Shown here: piece after piece, positions 52,927-62,110 of the stretch
Numbering within the stretch: position 1 is the stretch's first letter
Layout: every line of letters begins with the position of its first letter
From: CALROG01 sp943369755
Lineage (GTDB): Bacteria; Pseudomonadota; Gammaproteobacteria; Burkholderiales; Burkholderiaceae_C
Direction of reading: 5' to 3'
Assembly (NCBI GenBank): GCA_943369755.1
Contig: CALROG020000001.1
Span: 1-64,000, forward strand
Length of the DNA stretch: 64,000 bases
Notes under the pieces: model-generated
What the model was told of the DNA's origin: nothing
The model's database searches: none
What the model saw: the letters and a program-made list of their open reading frames with translations, nothing else
Position numbers and translations under genes: made by a program

Positions 52927-53604
52927 ATGCGAAACAAATTGCAAGAGTTGAGGGCCCTACATGAACAGGGGCTGATCACGGACGAGATTTACGCCGATCA
53001 ACAAAAGGCCATCGTTTCCGCACATCTGGCTTCAGAAGAAAAGCCTTCAACCAAGTCCGCTACACCTTCGGCCGAGCAATTAAAAGCTAGTCGGCCGATT
53101 TGGCAAAAGCTTTTGATAGCAGCATTTGTAGTGCTGGCTGGAATATGGATTCTCTATCAGGTATCTGACCGCAAAGGTAAAGATGCCATCAACCAGCTTG
53201 CCTCCCAAACCGGGATTGGAACCCAAGTCATTCCGTGGGCAGACCGAGCAGACACTTTGCTAAGGTCGCTGATCCCAAATAACCAAGAGCTTTTGGCTAA
53301 AGCAATTCAAGGCATCACACATCCAACAGGCACTGCGCCTAGGTTTGATGGCTTCACAGTGTCCAAACTAGAAAATAGAGTTCAAGTCGAGATTACTGTT
53401 GGGTGGAAAGGCGGCTTTGTTGGGACCGCATATCAAACTTCAGTAGCTTGGGAGATAAGCGAGAGCAACCATGTATCTGCGAAAGTAATCACAGACTCTG
53501 CAATGACCGAGATTGGCGCCAAAAACAAAGAAGCACTTGATGATTTTTTCAAAACAAAGGTTTATCCGGCTTTCTATCGTGGTATCTCGGGCACCAAACC
53601 CTGA
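52927..53604 (+). CDS. Cassette 6: SHOCT-like domain membrane protein
   Basis: 225 residues from ATG 52927 (MRNKLQELRALHEQGLITDE), chosen because this is where the SHOCT-like start lies and because the frame upstream crosses attC 5. A helix (LIAAFVVLAGIWILYQV) at about residues 60-78 anchors a C-terminal domain of about 145 residues (VQVEITVGWKGGFVGTAYQT). SHOCT motifs (LxxLxxxGxITxxEY) occur near membrane proteins and in oligomerising proteins; the role here is unknown. Confidence 0.7.
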   Translation: MRNKLQELRALHEQGLITDEIYADQQKAIVSAHLASEEKPSTKSATPSAEQLKASRPIWQKLLIAAFVVLAGIWILYQVSDRKGKDAINQLASQTGIGTQVIPWADRADTLLRSLIPNNQELLAKAIQGITHPTGTAPRFDGFTVSKLENRVQVEITVGWKGGFVGTAYQTSVAWEISESNHVSAKVITDSAMTEIGAKNKEALDDFFKTKVYPAFYRGISGTKP

Positions 53605-53633
53605 CATGGCCGTCCCTCACTTCTCGCTAGGTC
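53600..53633 (+). other. Candidate truncated attC site 6
   Basis: CCTGAC at the end of cassette 6 and GCTAGGT at 53626-53632 resemble left and right core boxes, with only about 20 bp between and no hairpin. It may be a deleted attC site; weak. Confidence 0.25.
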
Positions 53634-53652
53634 TCACCAGAAAGGTCTTGTG

Positions 53653-54162
53653 ATGGCAACAGACTCCGAACAAACTGCCTTAGAGAAGCGCTTCGATTTC
53701 ATAAACGAAGAGATCAAGGGGCTCAATGCCATGGAGACATGGGGGGCTTCGCTATTCTTGACCGCCATCGCATTAATCGCCAAACAGTTGATTGACTGGA
53801 GCGCGCCAGCAACGAGTGGGAGTTCGGCACCGCCGGTCTTACAGTGGCAAATCTTTCTTACACCAGCTGTTCTTGGGCTAGTGGCGTTTCTCTTCTTGCG
53901 TTCTGTCAACTACAGAATTCGCCGCGTTCGCAGGCATCAATATGCTCTCTCGGGTGCTACGAAGGATCGCCGGTGGTCCTCATGGGGAATCGTGGGTTGG
54001 TTTATGGCCGGCATGCCTTTGGGTGCTGGACTCCTTTGCACTTGGTATTTCAGCCTTAGCCATCCGCAGGTTTCGTCGAATATCTCAACTCTTGCATTGG
54101 TTTCTGGCGTAGCTGTGTTGGGAGCCTTAGTAGTATTCATTAGGCAGAGTGCGAAGCAGTAG
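53653..54162 (+). CDS. Cassette 7: membrane protein of unknown function
   Basis: 169 residues from ATG 53653, with AGAAAGG 11 bp upstream. Amphipathic N-terminus (TALEKRFDFINEEIKGLNAM), then four helices: WGASLFLTAIALIAKQLI, IFLTPAVLGLVAFLFL, GIVGWFMAGMPLGAGLL and ISTLALVSGVAVLGALVVFI, with basic RRVRRH between helices 2 and 3. Not recognised. A left core box (ACCTAAC, 54175-54181) follows its stop. Confidence 0.68.
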   Translation: MATDSEQTALEKRFDFINEEIKGLNAMETWGASLFLTAIALIAKQLIDWSAPATSGSSAPPVLQWQIFLTPAVLGLVAFLFLRSVNYRIRRVRRHQYALSGATKDRRWSSWGIVGWFMAGMPLGAGLLCTWYFSLSHPQVSSNISTLALVSGVAVLGALVVFIRQSAKQ

Positions 54163-54508
54163 GGGCGAGATGAGACCTAACATGTCGCATATGGACTCCC
54201 CCTCAACGGCAAGAAGCTGATCGATAGATTGGCTGTTGGGCAAACACCTGCAGTTGTATATCCGGCATCTGTTGTGGGATCGTATGCGTCCCGTGCCGAC
54301 ATGGAATCTGCGTCACCGAAGCGCCAGTCGTGATCTGCCCCCTCACGTCCACAGCACAACTATAAGCCGCCGTCCTGCGCGGCAGGTCATCGCAGCAACT
54401 TCAACGAGAGCCGTCGTGCGCATTAACGTCTACGCACAAGAACCCAGCGACACCAAGGACAAGGATGTATGGCCGCTCCTAGCCCGCATCAGTGCATGCG
54501 GTAAGACG
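54163..54508. other. Region after cassette 7 with a half attC site; no gene seen
   Basis: ACCTAAC (54175-54181) and GTTGGGC (54235-54241) could be the cores of a further attC, but the 53 bp between them show little self-complementarity. The rest, up to the 3' end of the large lipoprotein gene, has only short frames; one (to 54333) encodes a 40-residue fragment ending RADMESASPKRQS that I cannot assign. Confidence 0.35.
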
Positions 54509-57500
54509 TTAAAAATTCAAGTAGGGCGTCCATGAGTCGCCCAAGCCCGGACAGTTGCGCACGCGCACCCGCCATGTAGCGGCGGCAGACGTAAGGTTCG
54601 CTGAAATGGTGAACTGATTGCTAGAGACAGAGATCGGCGTTTTGGTGTAAGGACTGCCTGGCTTACTATCAGTAATCTCCACCACCATTCCGCTCACAAA
54701 CCCAGAGCCAAAGAATGTAATGTTCTGGGAACCATTGATTCGCGGCACAGAACTCGGCGAAACGCCCGATAGAGAGGGGCCAAAAACACTGAAACCGCCA
54801 GACGACGAGCTCTGCCCGCTTGGATTCACGACCACCGCCGACCAATTGCTGCTGGCACCACCTACGACGGCTGGAACCAGGAGTTGATTTGTGGACGAAA
54901 AAATCGTGGCCCTTCCTGGGTAGCTTCCACCATTTGTTAAATCAAACAGATTGACTGTAGCCCCACTCGTGAAATTGCTTCCCGAGATAACGATGTTCTG
55001 AGCGTTGCACGATCCGTTGAGCGACCCGATAGAACTGATGCTAGGTGGCGAGGCGGCAGGTGCATTCACAGTAAACGAGCCAATCCTCACGATGTCATTG
55101 CCCGCAGCTACGGCGCTTTGGCCTGAACTCCCGAAGTTGTCAGCGATGACCCAAACTTGGTAGATCCCAGGGGTCGTCGGAACGGACACGGCGGCACTCT
55201 GACTGATGCTAAAGAAGCCGCCAACGCTGCCGGAATTGACGGATGCCGCATTGCTGCCACCCGCGCTTGAAGTGCTCTGGTTAATGCGAATGACCGTTGT
55301 CGACGCAGCTGCAGTGCCGTTGCCAGCATTAAAGAGCGTCCAATTCACGCCCAAAGTGGCACCAGGGCTTGCGGTGCCTGCCGTCAATGAGCCGTTGGTG
55401 ATCTGAAGATCTGGCGCGCCGCTGGGGACAGCTCCGACTGTAAAGGACCCGATGCGAACGATGTCGTTCGCCGCAGCGGCGGGACTTTGCCCCGAGCTTG
55501 AAAAGTTGTCGGCGAGGACCCATACGTAGTACGTCCCTGGCGAAGTTGGCGCAGTCAGATTGGCACTTTGCGATTGCGAAGCGCTGACCCCCAAGGCATT
55601 GGTCGCCAATGTAGTCAGATTGCTTCCAGACGCCGACCCACTGTTCTGATTCACACGAACCGCAGCCACGGAGGAAACGGCCGCCCCAGACCCCGCGTTC
55701 AGGATGCTCCAGACTGCGCTTATGTTGCCGCCGGGTGGCACCGTGGCGGGGGACACTTGGCCGCCTATCACCTGCAAGTCCGGCGAACTGGTGGCCACCG
55801 CGTTCACCACGAACGAGCCAACCAAGGTTTGGTCGTTATCGAGGGCTGAGCCGACCTGGCCAGCAGTGTTGAAGTTGTCCACAACGACCCATACGTAGTA
55901 GGTGCCAGGCACCGACGGCGCACTGAGCGAGGCACCCAAGCCCGCGCTTGCGCCAGCGGGGAGACCGGCGATCGACTGCGCAGCCAGGTTGTTCGTATTG
56001 CCGATGCTCGAGGGGCTGGATCCAATGCGAACTACGGAAGTCGACGCGTTCGCGATCCCCTGACCCTGGTTGGTGATCGTCCACGACACGCCAATCAGCG
56101 CACCAGGGGCGGCGGTGGCGGCAGACAAGCTGGCAGCACTGGCAATGAGATCGGGCTTGAGCAACGATGCAGGTGTAGTACACACGCCGTTTTGCAGAAC
56201 TTGCGGTGCCACGCAAGTTGTAGGGCCGATCACCGTCAGGGGTGCCGAACGCCTGAAATCGTTGCTGGTATCTGTTTGGTTGAGGCTGCTGGCGGCCGAG
56301 TTGTCAGCGACGATCACGATCACGTAAGAGCCTGCCGGTGTTCCCGGAGGTACCGTTAGCGTGTACTCCTGGTTTACTCGGCCGCCGGCGGCGATGGCGG
56401 GCGCGGGCACATTTGCCAGCGTGTCTGTTGCGCTCCCGTTGGGCGCTCCTGAGCCGAGCAGGATGCGCACGCCCGTGGTGCTGGCCGCTGCCGCTCCTGG
56501 CCCGGAATTGACGATCGCCCAGCTGACTCGGACCGTACCGCCAGGCGCCACAGAAGCGTTGGACAGGGTTACATCGGACGGAACCAGATCGGGACGAAGA
56601 GCTGCGGGGGTGACGCAAAGACCGTTTACGGCGATTCTGGGTGCCGTACAGATCACCGGTGGCAAAGTGCAGACCCCATCGCGCATCACCTGGGGGAGTG
56701 TGCAGTTTGAAGTTCGAGTAACGCAGCTCCCGCCCACGAGCGACTGCGAAGCCGTGCACGTCACGTTAGGCGTCACACATTGCCCGTCCAGCATGAGCTG
56801 GCCACTGGGACATGCCGCCGCACCGGGTATGGCCGGTGTTACGTCCACCTGCCGCGATGCCGCTGCTGCAGCGGCTCCTGCTTGCCAAAGTTCGGCCGTG
56901 AAGGTGCCAGCAGCCGTCGGCACGCAGCGATAGGTTCGTTGCGTGGCGTCGCCGCCTGCGACTTCAGCGGCGCCCGAGCAAATCGTGCCAGCGACACGAA
57001 ACTGCAGGCCTGGTGGCAACCTGGAACCCGTGGCGTTGCAAAGCAAAGGTTGCAGCGCAGAGGTCGCCCGACAGTTCATTGCAGCGACGGTCATCGCGTC
57101 TGCACCAGCTGCCTGCCGCACCGTTACCGTCGCCGTCCCGCGCTGCCCATACTTGTCGGTGAGACTTAGCACCAAGCCGGTTCCGGCAGTGACACGGTCC
57201 AAGCCACTTTGCAGCCCTGTGGCCAAGTACCCACCGGCTACCTGCTGCCCATCTTGCAACAACCAGGACGCGCCGGTGGAGCCGTCGCGAGTTCCTTCGT
57301 CGGCGGAAGCACTGGCGTCAAGAATAATGGCTCCAGCCGGATCGGCAAAAGCACTGCCCCGAGCGACCGGTGCCTCATCGAATACAAGCGGCACGACAAC
57401 TTCCGCCGTGCGTGGGTCTGACCCCACCGAAGTCACAGTCAGCACAATACGTTCATTGGCTGTGCAACGGCCCGCGCAATTGATGTTCGCCGTCGTCCGG

Positions 57501-59455
57501 GCAGCGCCCGGGTTGTTGAAGGTGATGGCTGGATTGGTGGCGGTCCATCGGTAGCGCAGGGTGGACAACCCCCCCGAGGACGAACTGGAGCCGTCCAGGT
57601 CCATTGAGATTGGGACGGTTCGCGGCACGGTCAGCGCCGTCGGTTCGGTGCCGGATACGTTTCGGAAAGTTCGCGCTGGCACGCTTCGAATGCGCGGCGC
57701 CACAACCAGTGCAGTAGCGCTGGCGGGATGGACGGCGCAGAAACGGCTGACGCTGGGAAGGAACTTCGGTTCCGTCTCACCTAAATCTCGCTTGTAAACG
57801 GCCTGGAGCACAAAGGGCCCGTCGCCCAACTGCATTTCAGCCTCCAGGGAGGCCACAAATTTCCACCACGCCCCGCAGCTAAAGCCGGCAGCGCCGCTGC
57901 TGCTTGCGCCAGCAGTCGCATTGAGCATGAACTCGGGCCCGACGCCTAGCAAAAGGCTGGCTTCACTGTCAAACAGAGATGTGGGCGCGTCGGATTGCAG
58001 CATTAAACCTAGCTGCCACTGCGCCCGCGCGCTGAATGTGCCATTGCCAGTCAGCGTTAGGGAAGGTGGCGGGTCGTCCTTGACATGCCTGAACGTTTGT
58101 GACCAGACGTCCCGGGTGCGATCCAGCGTGACCTTGAAATAGTCCAGCCGGGACGCTGTGAGGTCTAACGTGAGGGATGCACTGCCATTGACATCGATGA
58201 CCAGGTTGAGTGGCACCACGAAGTTGGTGTTCGTTGCCCGCAGGATAGGGTCGACAAAAGGCACGCCTGTAACCACAGGCACCTTGATTGCACCGAGCTT
58301 GAAGGTTTTCGGGAGCGTGAAGCTGGCGCTGCGCTGAATCTTGAGGTTGGTTTCGGCCGTCACCAATCCTTCGAACGTCGCTGCAAAGTGGCGGGTGCGG
58401 GCGTTGAAATCCACGTTGGAGAAGTCGCCAAAGACACCAACCTGACCGCTTATCGTGAGCGCGGGGCTCTCTCCGCGCTGCTGCGTGTGAACGCAGGCCA
58501 CATCAAGCAAACCCCCTTGGAATGTAACGCCGGAATAGGTCCTGCTCTTGCGTTGAACGCTAACGACACAATCACTGGATGCCACAAAAAGCCCAGAACT
58601 CGAATCGAAGCCGCGGGACCAACCGCCGAACGTCTCAACCACGCTAAAAGTCTGGGGGACCTGAGTTCCCGCTCCTTGGGGGGGCGCAAATGAGGGCCCC
58701 GGTGTTGCGCTTGCAGGCAAGCTTCCGCGCAGTTCCAGCAGGTCAAACGCATCATCGTTGGTGCCGGCGCGCACGATGTAAAGCATTTCGCTGGCCGAAG
58801 GCTGCAGCGCTGGCAGTGCAGTAACGACGAGCAGGCGGTCCGGGAATACCAGAACATCCCCGGCGGTATAGGCGGGCGACGCGCTCATGGCTACTTGCAC
58901 CTCGGAAATCACACGCAGGGACTGCGCCTGGCCCGAGGGTACGGTTCTGACGCGCGGGTTGAGGGTGGACGTCACCTCCATCTGCCTGAGTGCAGGCGTG
59001 AGCACGGGCACGGCCGTTTCGGGGCAGCTCTGGGGATTGAGCCGGCAGGTGAAGCTGGATAGCGATCCCACATAAGTGAGTTGTCCACCGCTTAAAGGGC
59101 CCAACACATAGACCCTGTCACCCGCTATGCCGATGTAGTTTCCGGTCTCAGGGTAGTAGCGGTAGACGTAGGGGTCTGCCTGACGATCGGCTTGCGCGCT
59201 TGGAAACAGATGGGCGTACTCCGTTTCCGCCCAGGACATTACGTCTGCTGCGGAGGCGGGGGGCGTTGTGGCGCTTTCTATGCGAAGTGGTCCACTCAGG
59301 GCCAACTGATTCACCCCCATGAGCGACAAGTCTGTGACCAGGGGTTGCGGTTTGGTCAACGTCAATGCGGTTTCGGATGACGTCGAGTTCTCAGTGCCTC
59401 CGCAAGACAGCAGCAAAGCTGAAATAGCCAGGCTGGCCAACAGTTTTAGAGGCAT
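54509..59455 (-). CDS. Very large CARDB/TIG-repeat surface lipoprotein
   Basis: 1648 residues from ATG 59455 with GGGAGCTCCC upstream. Lipoprotein signal LAISALLLSCGG (Cys18). An N-terminal module YRYYPETGNYIGI...VYVLG is common in betaproteobacterial lipoproteins. A beta-rich middle is followed by a cysteine-repeat zone (CPSGQLMLDGQCV, CTLPQVMRDGVCT), four CARDB-like repeats starting near residues 952, 1098, 1222 and 1347 (each PDL...V.PG...VSW...N.G.G), and two TIG/IPT-like domains to the end. Likely a surface adhesion or binding protein. It runs against the cassette genes and splits the array; its GC content is closer to the core genes. Confidence 0.85.
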   Translation of the reverse strand: MPLKLLASLAISALLLSCGGTENSTSSETALTLTKPQPLVTDLSLMGVNQLALSGPLRIESATTPPASAADVMSWAETEYAHLFPSAQADRQADPYVYRYYPETGNYIGIAGDRVYVLGPLSGGQLTYVGSLSSFTCRLNPQSCPETAVPVLTPALRQMEVTSTLNPRVRTVPSGQAQSLRVISEVQVAMSASPAYTAGDVLVFPDRLLVVTALPALQPSASEMLYIVRAGTNDDAFDLLELRGSLPASATPGPSFAPPQGAGTQVPQTFSVVETFGGWSRGFDSSSGLFVASSDCVVSVQRKSRTYSGVTFQGGLLDVACVHTQQRGESPALTISGQVGVFGDFSNVDFNARTRHFAATFEGLVTAETNLKIQRSASFTLPKTFKLGAIKVPVVTGVPFVDPILRATNTNFVVPLNLVIDVNGSASLTLDLTASRLDYFKVTLDRTRDVWSQTFRHVKDDPPPSLTLTGNGTFSARAQWQLGLMLQSDAPTSLFDSEASLLLGVGPEFMLNATAGASSSGAAGFSCGAWWKFVASLEAEMQLGDGPFVLQAVYKRDLGETEPKFLPSVSRFCAVHPASATALVVAPRIRSVPARTFRNVSGTEPTALTVPRTVPISMDLDGSSSSSGGLSTLRYRWTATNPAITFNNPGAARTTANINCAGRCTANERIVLTVTSVGSDPRTAEVVVPLVFDEAPVARGSAFADPAGAIILDASASADEGTRDGSTGASWLLQDGQQVAGGYLATGLQSGLDRVTAGTGLVLSLTDKYGQRGTATVTVRQAAGADAMTVAAMNCRATSALQPLLCNATGSRLPPGLQFRVAGTICSGAAEVAGGDATQRTYRCVPTAAGTFTAELWQAGAAAAAASRQVDVTPAIPGAAACPSGQLMLDGQCVTPNVTCTASQSLVGGSCVTRTSNCTLPQVMRDGVCTLPPVICTAPRIAVNGLCVTPAALRPDLVPSDVTLSNASVAPGGTVRVSWAIVNSGPGAAAASTTGVRILLGSGAPNGSATDTLANVPAPAIAAGGRVNQEYTLTVPPGTPAGSYVIVIVADNSAASSLNQTDTSNDFRRSAPLTVIGPTTCVAPQVLQNGVCTTPASLLKPDLIASAASLSAATAAPGALIGVSWTITNQGQGIANASTSVVRIGSSPSSIGNTNNLAAQSIAGLPAGASAGLGASLSAPSVPGTYYVWVVVDNFNTAGQVGSALDNDQTLVGSFVVNAVATSSPDLQVIGGQVSPATVPPGGNISAVWSILNAGSGAAVSSVAAVRVNQNSGSASGSNLTTLATNALGVSASQSQSANLTAPTSPGTYYVWVLADNFSSSGQSPAAAANDIVRIGSFTVGAVPSGAPDLQITNGSLTAGTASPGATLGVNWTLFNAGNGTAAASTTVIRINQSTSSAGGSNAASVNSGSVGGFFSISQSAAVSVPTTPGIYQVWVIADNFGSSGQSAVAAGNDIVRIGSFTVNAPAASPPSISSIGSLNGSCNAQNIVISGSNFTSGATVNLFDLTNGGSYPGRATIFSSTNQLLVPAVVGGASSNWSAVVVNPSGQSSSSGGFSVFGPSLSGVSPSSVPRINGSQNITFFGSGFVSGMVVEITDSKPGSPYTKTPISVSSNQFTISANLTSAAATWRVRVRNCPGLGDSWTPYLNF

Positions 59456-59697
59456 GGGAGCTCCCTGCGCGCTTGGCTCAGCCGGCGTTCGCCAGCCCTT
59501 TGCCAACGCGCAGCGATTGTACTTCTCGCTCAACCTCTAGGACTCAAATGCTTACGCGATTGAGGAAAGACTTGCGGCCAACGTATCCCATCGGATATTC
59601 TGGGACACACCGACGACTTACATTGCGTTGAGCCTCACACCGGCAACGTTGAGGCAACGTCAGGACTACAACAACTCAACGGCAGGGAGCGAGAGCG
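59456..59697. other. Intergenic region left of cassette 8
   Basis: No gene. GTTGAGC at 59629-59635 fits a GTTRRRY core and a related GTTGAGGC follows about 20 bp later, which may be the remnant of a recombination site in front of the next cassette. Evidence is weak. Confidence 0.3.
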
Positions 59698-60057
59698 ATG
59701 GAAGAGAAGGTCTTCTTCGAGTACGAAGATGTAAAGGTCACGAACACACGATTCATTGTTGACGGACAGACCTTCGCGATGAGTAACATAACTTCAGTCA
59801 AGGCGTTGGAGAAAAAGCCATCCCGTCTAGGCCCCTTGATCCTAATCGTCGCTGGCGTCGCAATGTCGTTTCAAGCTCTTCCTGTCGGCCTCATGTTTGC
59901 AATCCCAGGCGGGATCTGGTGGTTCCTTCAGAAGACCACATTCCACATCATGCTTCATACCTCGGGCGGCGAAACAAGCGCTCTCAAAACATACCAACGT
60001 GAGTATGTAACCAAGGTCGTCGCAGCGCTAAATGAGGCCATTGTTCACCGCGGGTGA
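59698..60057 (+). CDS. Cassette 8: DUF6232-like membrane protein
   Basis: 119 residues. An N-terminal PH-like beta domain (FFEYEDVKVTNTRFIVDGQT, then MSNITSVKAL), two adjacent helices (LGPLILIVAGVAMSFQALP and GLMFAIPGGIWWFL), and a second beta-alpha part ending YVTKVVAALNEAIVHRG. This matches DUF6232, a family I associate with mobile and cassette regions. AGGGAGCGAGAG precedes the ATG. The left core GCCTAAC of the 0.5-kb element follows 10 bp after the stop. Confidence 0.72.
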   Translation: MEEKVFFEYEDVKVTNTRFIVDGQTFAMSNITSVKALEKKPSRLGPLILIVAGVAMSFQALPVGLMFAIPGGIWWFLQKTTFHIMLHTSGGETSALKTYQREYVTKVVAALNEAIVHRG

Positions 60058-60066
60058 TTCGGTGAC

Positions 60067-60597
60067 GCCTAACCCTTTGCCGGGAAGCCCAACGAGGTCA
60101 AGCAACGCTACGCGATGGCTTTTCCTTGGTGACGGCATTTCTTACGCTAGCGTTTTAGGAAGCTGCTGCAAACAAGGAACAGACTGCACATCTACAGGCG
60201 GGCTTGTTGCACGGCTCGCGTGCGGCCCCGGATACGAACCGCTTGGCAAGGTCCCCTCCGTTCCAGTGGTAGTTGCCGCAAGCGGCACCACTAGGGTTTG
60301 GTCGGGCTTGCTTGCCGTCGGTCTGATCTGTTCACTGCATCTTCGGGTTTTGGTCTGGCGGTTACTCGGCCGTTTGCACCAGCGCGACCTTATTTTGGAG
60401 CATCCACACCTTGGCGCTAAAGCCGCTTTTTAAAAGGTCGATTCCAACAGTTACGATTGCCATGACTTCCCCTTCCAGTCAACAAGTGAGTTGATGAAAA
60501 GATTCGCCTCGGCATGGTGGCACTTGGTTGCCGTAAACCGCAACCTCAACGGGACGCGGCTCGCTTGGGACGGGGAAGTCCCTTTCATTTGTTAGGC
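60067..60597 (+). mobile_element. IS1111-attC-like non-autonomous element, copy 1
   Basis: 531 bp bounded by core boxes GCCTAAC (60067-60073) and GTTAGGC (60591-60597), with complementary neighbours (GGGAAGCCC versus GGGGAAGTCCC). It shares long blocks with 62111-62592, such as AAGCTGCTGCAAACAAGGAA, GATACGAACCGCTTGGCAAG and GGCACTTGGTTGCC. Near the right end the minus strand encodes MAIVTVGIDL, the start of an IS110/IS1111 transposase, which soon decays. I read it as an internally deleted element inserted in an attC site. Confidence 0.65.
60382..60463 (-). pseudogene. Remnant of IS110/IS1111 family transposase (copy 1)
   Basis: From ATG at 60463 the frame reads MAIVTVGIDLLKSGFSAK, matching the N-terminus of IS110-family DEDD transposases for ten residues, then diverges and stops after about 27-30 codons. 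The usual protein is about 340 residues, so only the first few percent remain. Confidence 0.6.
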
Positions 60598-61197
60598 ACC
60601 AGAAGGCAGATCCGTCCCCACCTGACGATTTGAATCCGCAGCGTCTGAGGCCTCGTGCGGTGGAGCCAGCCCGAGGCTTCGCCCAACAGAGCGTTGCTCA
60701 CCCACGCTTCGCATCGCCTCAGACAAGGGGCCGAGGCGCGAGGGTCCGCTATGCGCGTCGTCGTCAATCATCTTTCGCAACGCGCTTTCTGGCATTGTCG
60801 AAAGCAACCTCAGGACTCTCCGAAACGTTTCGCTTCTTTGCTTAGCCGTCGGCGGCTCTTCACCATGCACTTCGAAGAAGTATCTGATGTCGCCTGAAGT
60901 GGGCAAGAAACGCTTGCCGTCATACTGAATTGCTAGTTGCTCAATTAACTGCTTCTGGCCCGGCGGAAGGCTCACCTTAGCAGCCAAAGAACTAGCAGTT
61001 GGCTTCTCAAGCGCCTGATGCCCACTTTCGGGCTTGCCCCTCCTACCTTCTTGCGCCAGTGCCGCTACGGCGTGTTCCCCCCCCATGCCCCTGAACTCGT
61101 CCAGACGATCACGCACTGCCTGATGACCCCACTCGTCTACAAGGGCCGCGAGAAGAGACCTCAAAAGGCCATCACGAGCTAGTTTTTTGTTGGTCAT
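60592..61197 (-). CDS. Hypothetical partner of the ParA-like ATPase
   Basis: 201 residues, 3 bp after the ParA-like gene and surely co-translated. Hydrophilic, no membrane helix. Helical N-terminus (LLRSLLAALVDEWGHQAVRD), a central conserved-looking block (PPGQKQLIEQLAIQYDGK, FLPTSGDIRYFFEVHG) and a C-terminal Arg/Ser-rich region. Not recognised. In ParA systems the second gene usually loads or stimulates the ATPase, so that role is a guess. The stop codon lies inside the GTTAGGC core of element copy 1. Confidence 0.68.
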   Translation of the reverse strand: MTNKKLARDGLLRSLLAALVDEWGHQAVRDRLDEFRGMGGEHAVAALAQEGRRGKPESGHQALEKPTASSLAAKVSLPPGQKQLIEQLAIQYDGKRFLPTSGDIRYFFEVHGEEPPTAKQRSETFRRVLRLLSTMPESALRKMIDDDAHSGPSRLGPLSEAMRSVGEQRSVGRSLGLAPPHEASDAADSNRQVGTDLPSGA

Positions 61198-61200
61198 AGC

Positions 61201-62049
61201 CTACAGTCCGATTCGGTCAAAGAACTCGTTTGCAAACAAATAAAACGAGTCGGCATTTCCGGAGTAACTGTTGTCGCCTCTCATCAACTTCGGAAAGCCT
61301 CGAGAGAATGGAATTTCCCTTTCGAAAACGTGCCACGTATTCGAGGCGGCTTCCGAACGAATTTCCCGAAGTGCCCGCGCCTTCTCCGGGCCACCGTTGT
61401 TCCCGCCATCATAGAAGCCGTTATTTATGACCACGCCGACTACCGCTATCGTGTGCCCCCTGTTCCTATTCGAGAAGTCAGTCAACGACTCCCTCAACAA
61501 CGGAAACCCGATAGTCGCAAAGAACTCCGGCTTTACCGGAACGAGCACCAAACCACTAGCATGATAGGCGGCATGTGTTAGCACCGACTCCGTTGGTGCG
61601 CAGTCAATGATGATCAAGTCCTTGTGCTGAAACTCTACCGACAAGAACTTGGCGAGCACTTTTGGATCGGGCCTAATCGATTGCGTAAGGTTGTCAGCGA
61701 AGTCAAATCTCGATGGAATGAGTTGAAGCGATCTGTCGTCGCCCCCGAGAACGGTATATGCCACTTCACCAGCCCCAAGCGAACTTGCGCCGGTCTTCGA
61801 CCTACCGGGTGGTTTGTAGCCCGAGAAGACCTCTACGATGGAAGGCTCCTTGTTCTTCAGGAATGTAGTGTACTGAGATCGCATTAGGGCCTGACTAAGG
61901 TTGGCCTGTGGATCAATGTCGATCGCCAGCACATCTTTTCGACGTTGAGAGTATGCTCGTCTGGCCAGTAGCGCAGCTATGGTCGACTTGCCAACGCCGC
62001 CCTTGAGGTTGATCACACATACTACCAATGGGCCATCCGGTCTCGGCAT
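61201..62049 (-). CDS. ParA/Soj family ATPase
   Basis: 282 residues. Deviant Walker A KGGVGKST at residues 15-22, A' box IDIDPQANLSQAL, Walker B IIIDCAPTES. This is the AAA_31/ParA family that forms ATP-dependent dimers on DNA or membranes. No ParB-like partner with a typical HTH is seen; the neighbour at 60592-61197 is the likely partner. The pair is on the opposite strand to the cassette genes and sits exactly between two related repeat elements. Confidence 0.88.
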   Translation of the reverse strand: MPRPDGPLVVCVINLKGGVGKSTIAALLARRAYSQRRKDVLAIDIDPQANLSQALMRSQYTTFLKNKEPSIVEVFSGYKPPGRSKTGASSLGAGEVAYTVLGGDDRSLQLIPSRFDFADNLTQSIRPDPKVLAKFLSVEFQHKDLIIIDCAPTESVLTHAAYHASGLVLVPVKPEFFATIGFPLLRESLTDFSNRNRGHTIAVVGVVINNGFYDGGNNGGPEKARALREIRSEAASNTWHVFEREIPFSRGFPKLMRGDNSYSGNADSFYLFANEFFDRIGL

Positions 62050-62110
62050 GCTTTATCTCCCTGTTGCAGACTCTGATGTTCACTCATCCTACACGCACCG
62101 GCGGGCTGAT

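Noticed and set aside
60032..60433. Plus-strand frame of 133 codons inside element copy 1
   Set aside because: The equivalent frame in copy 2 is broken and diverges, so there is no sign of coding selection.
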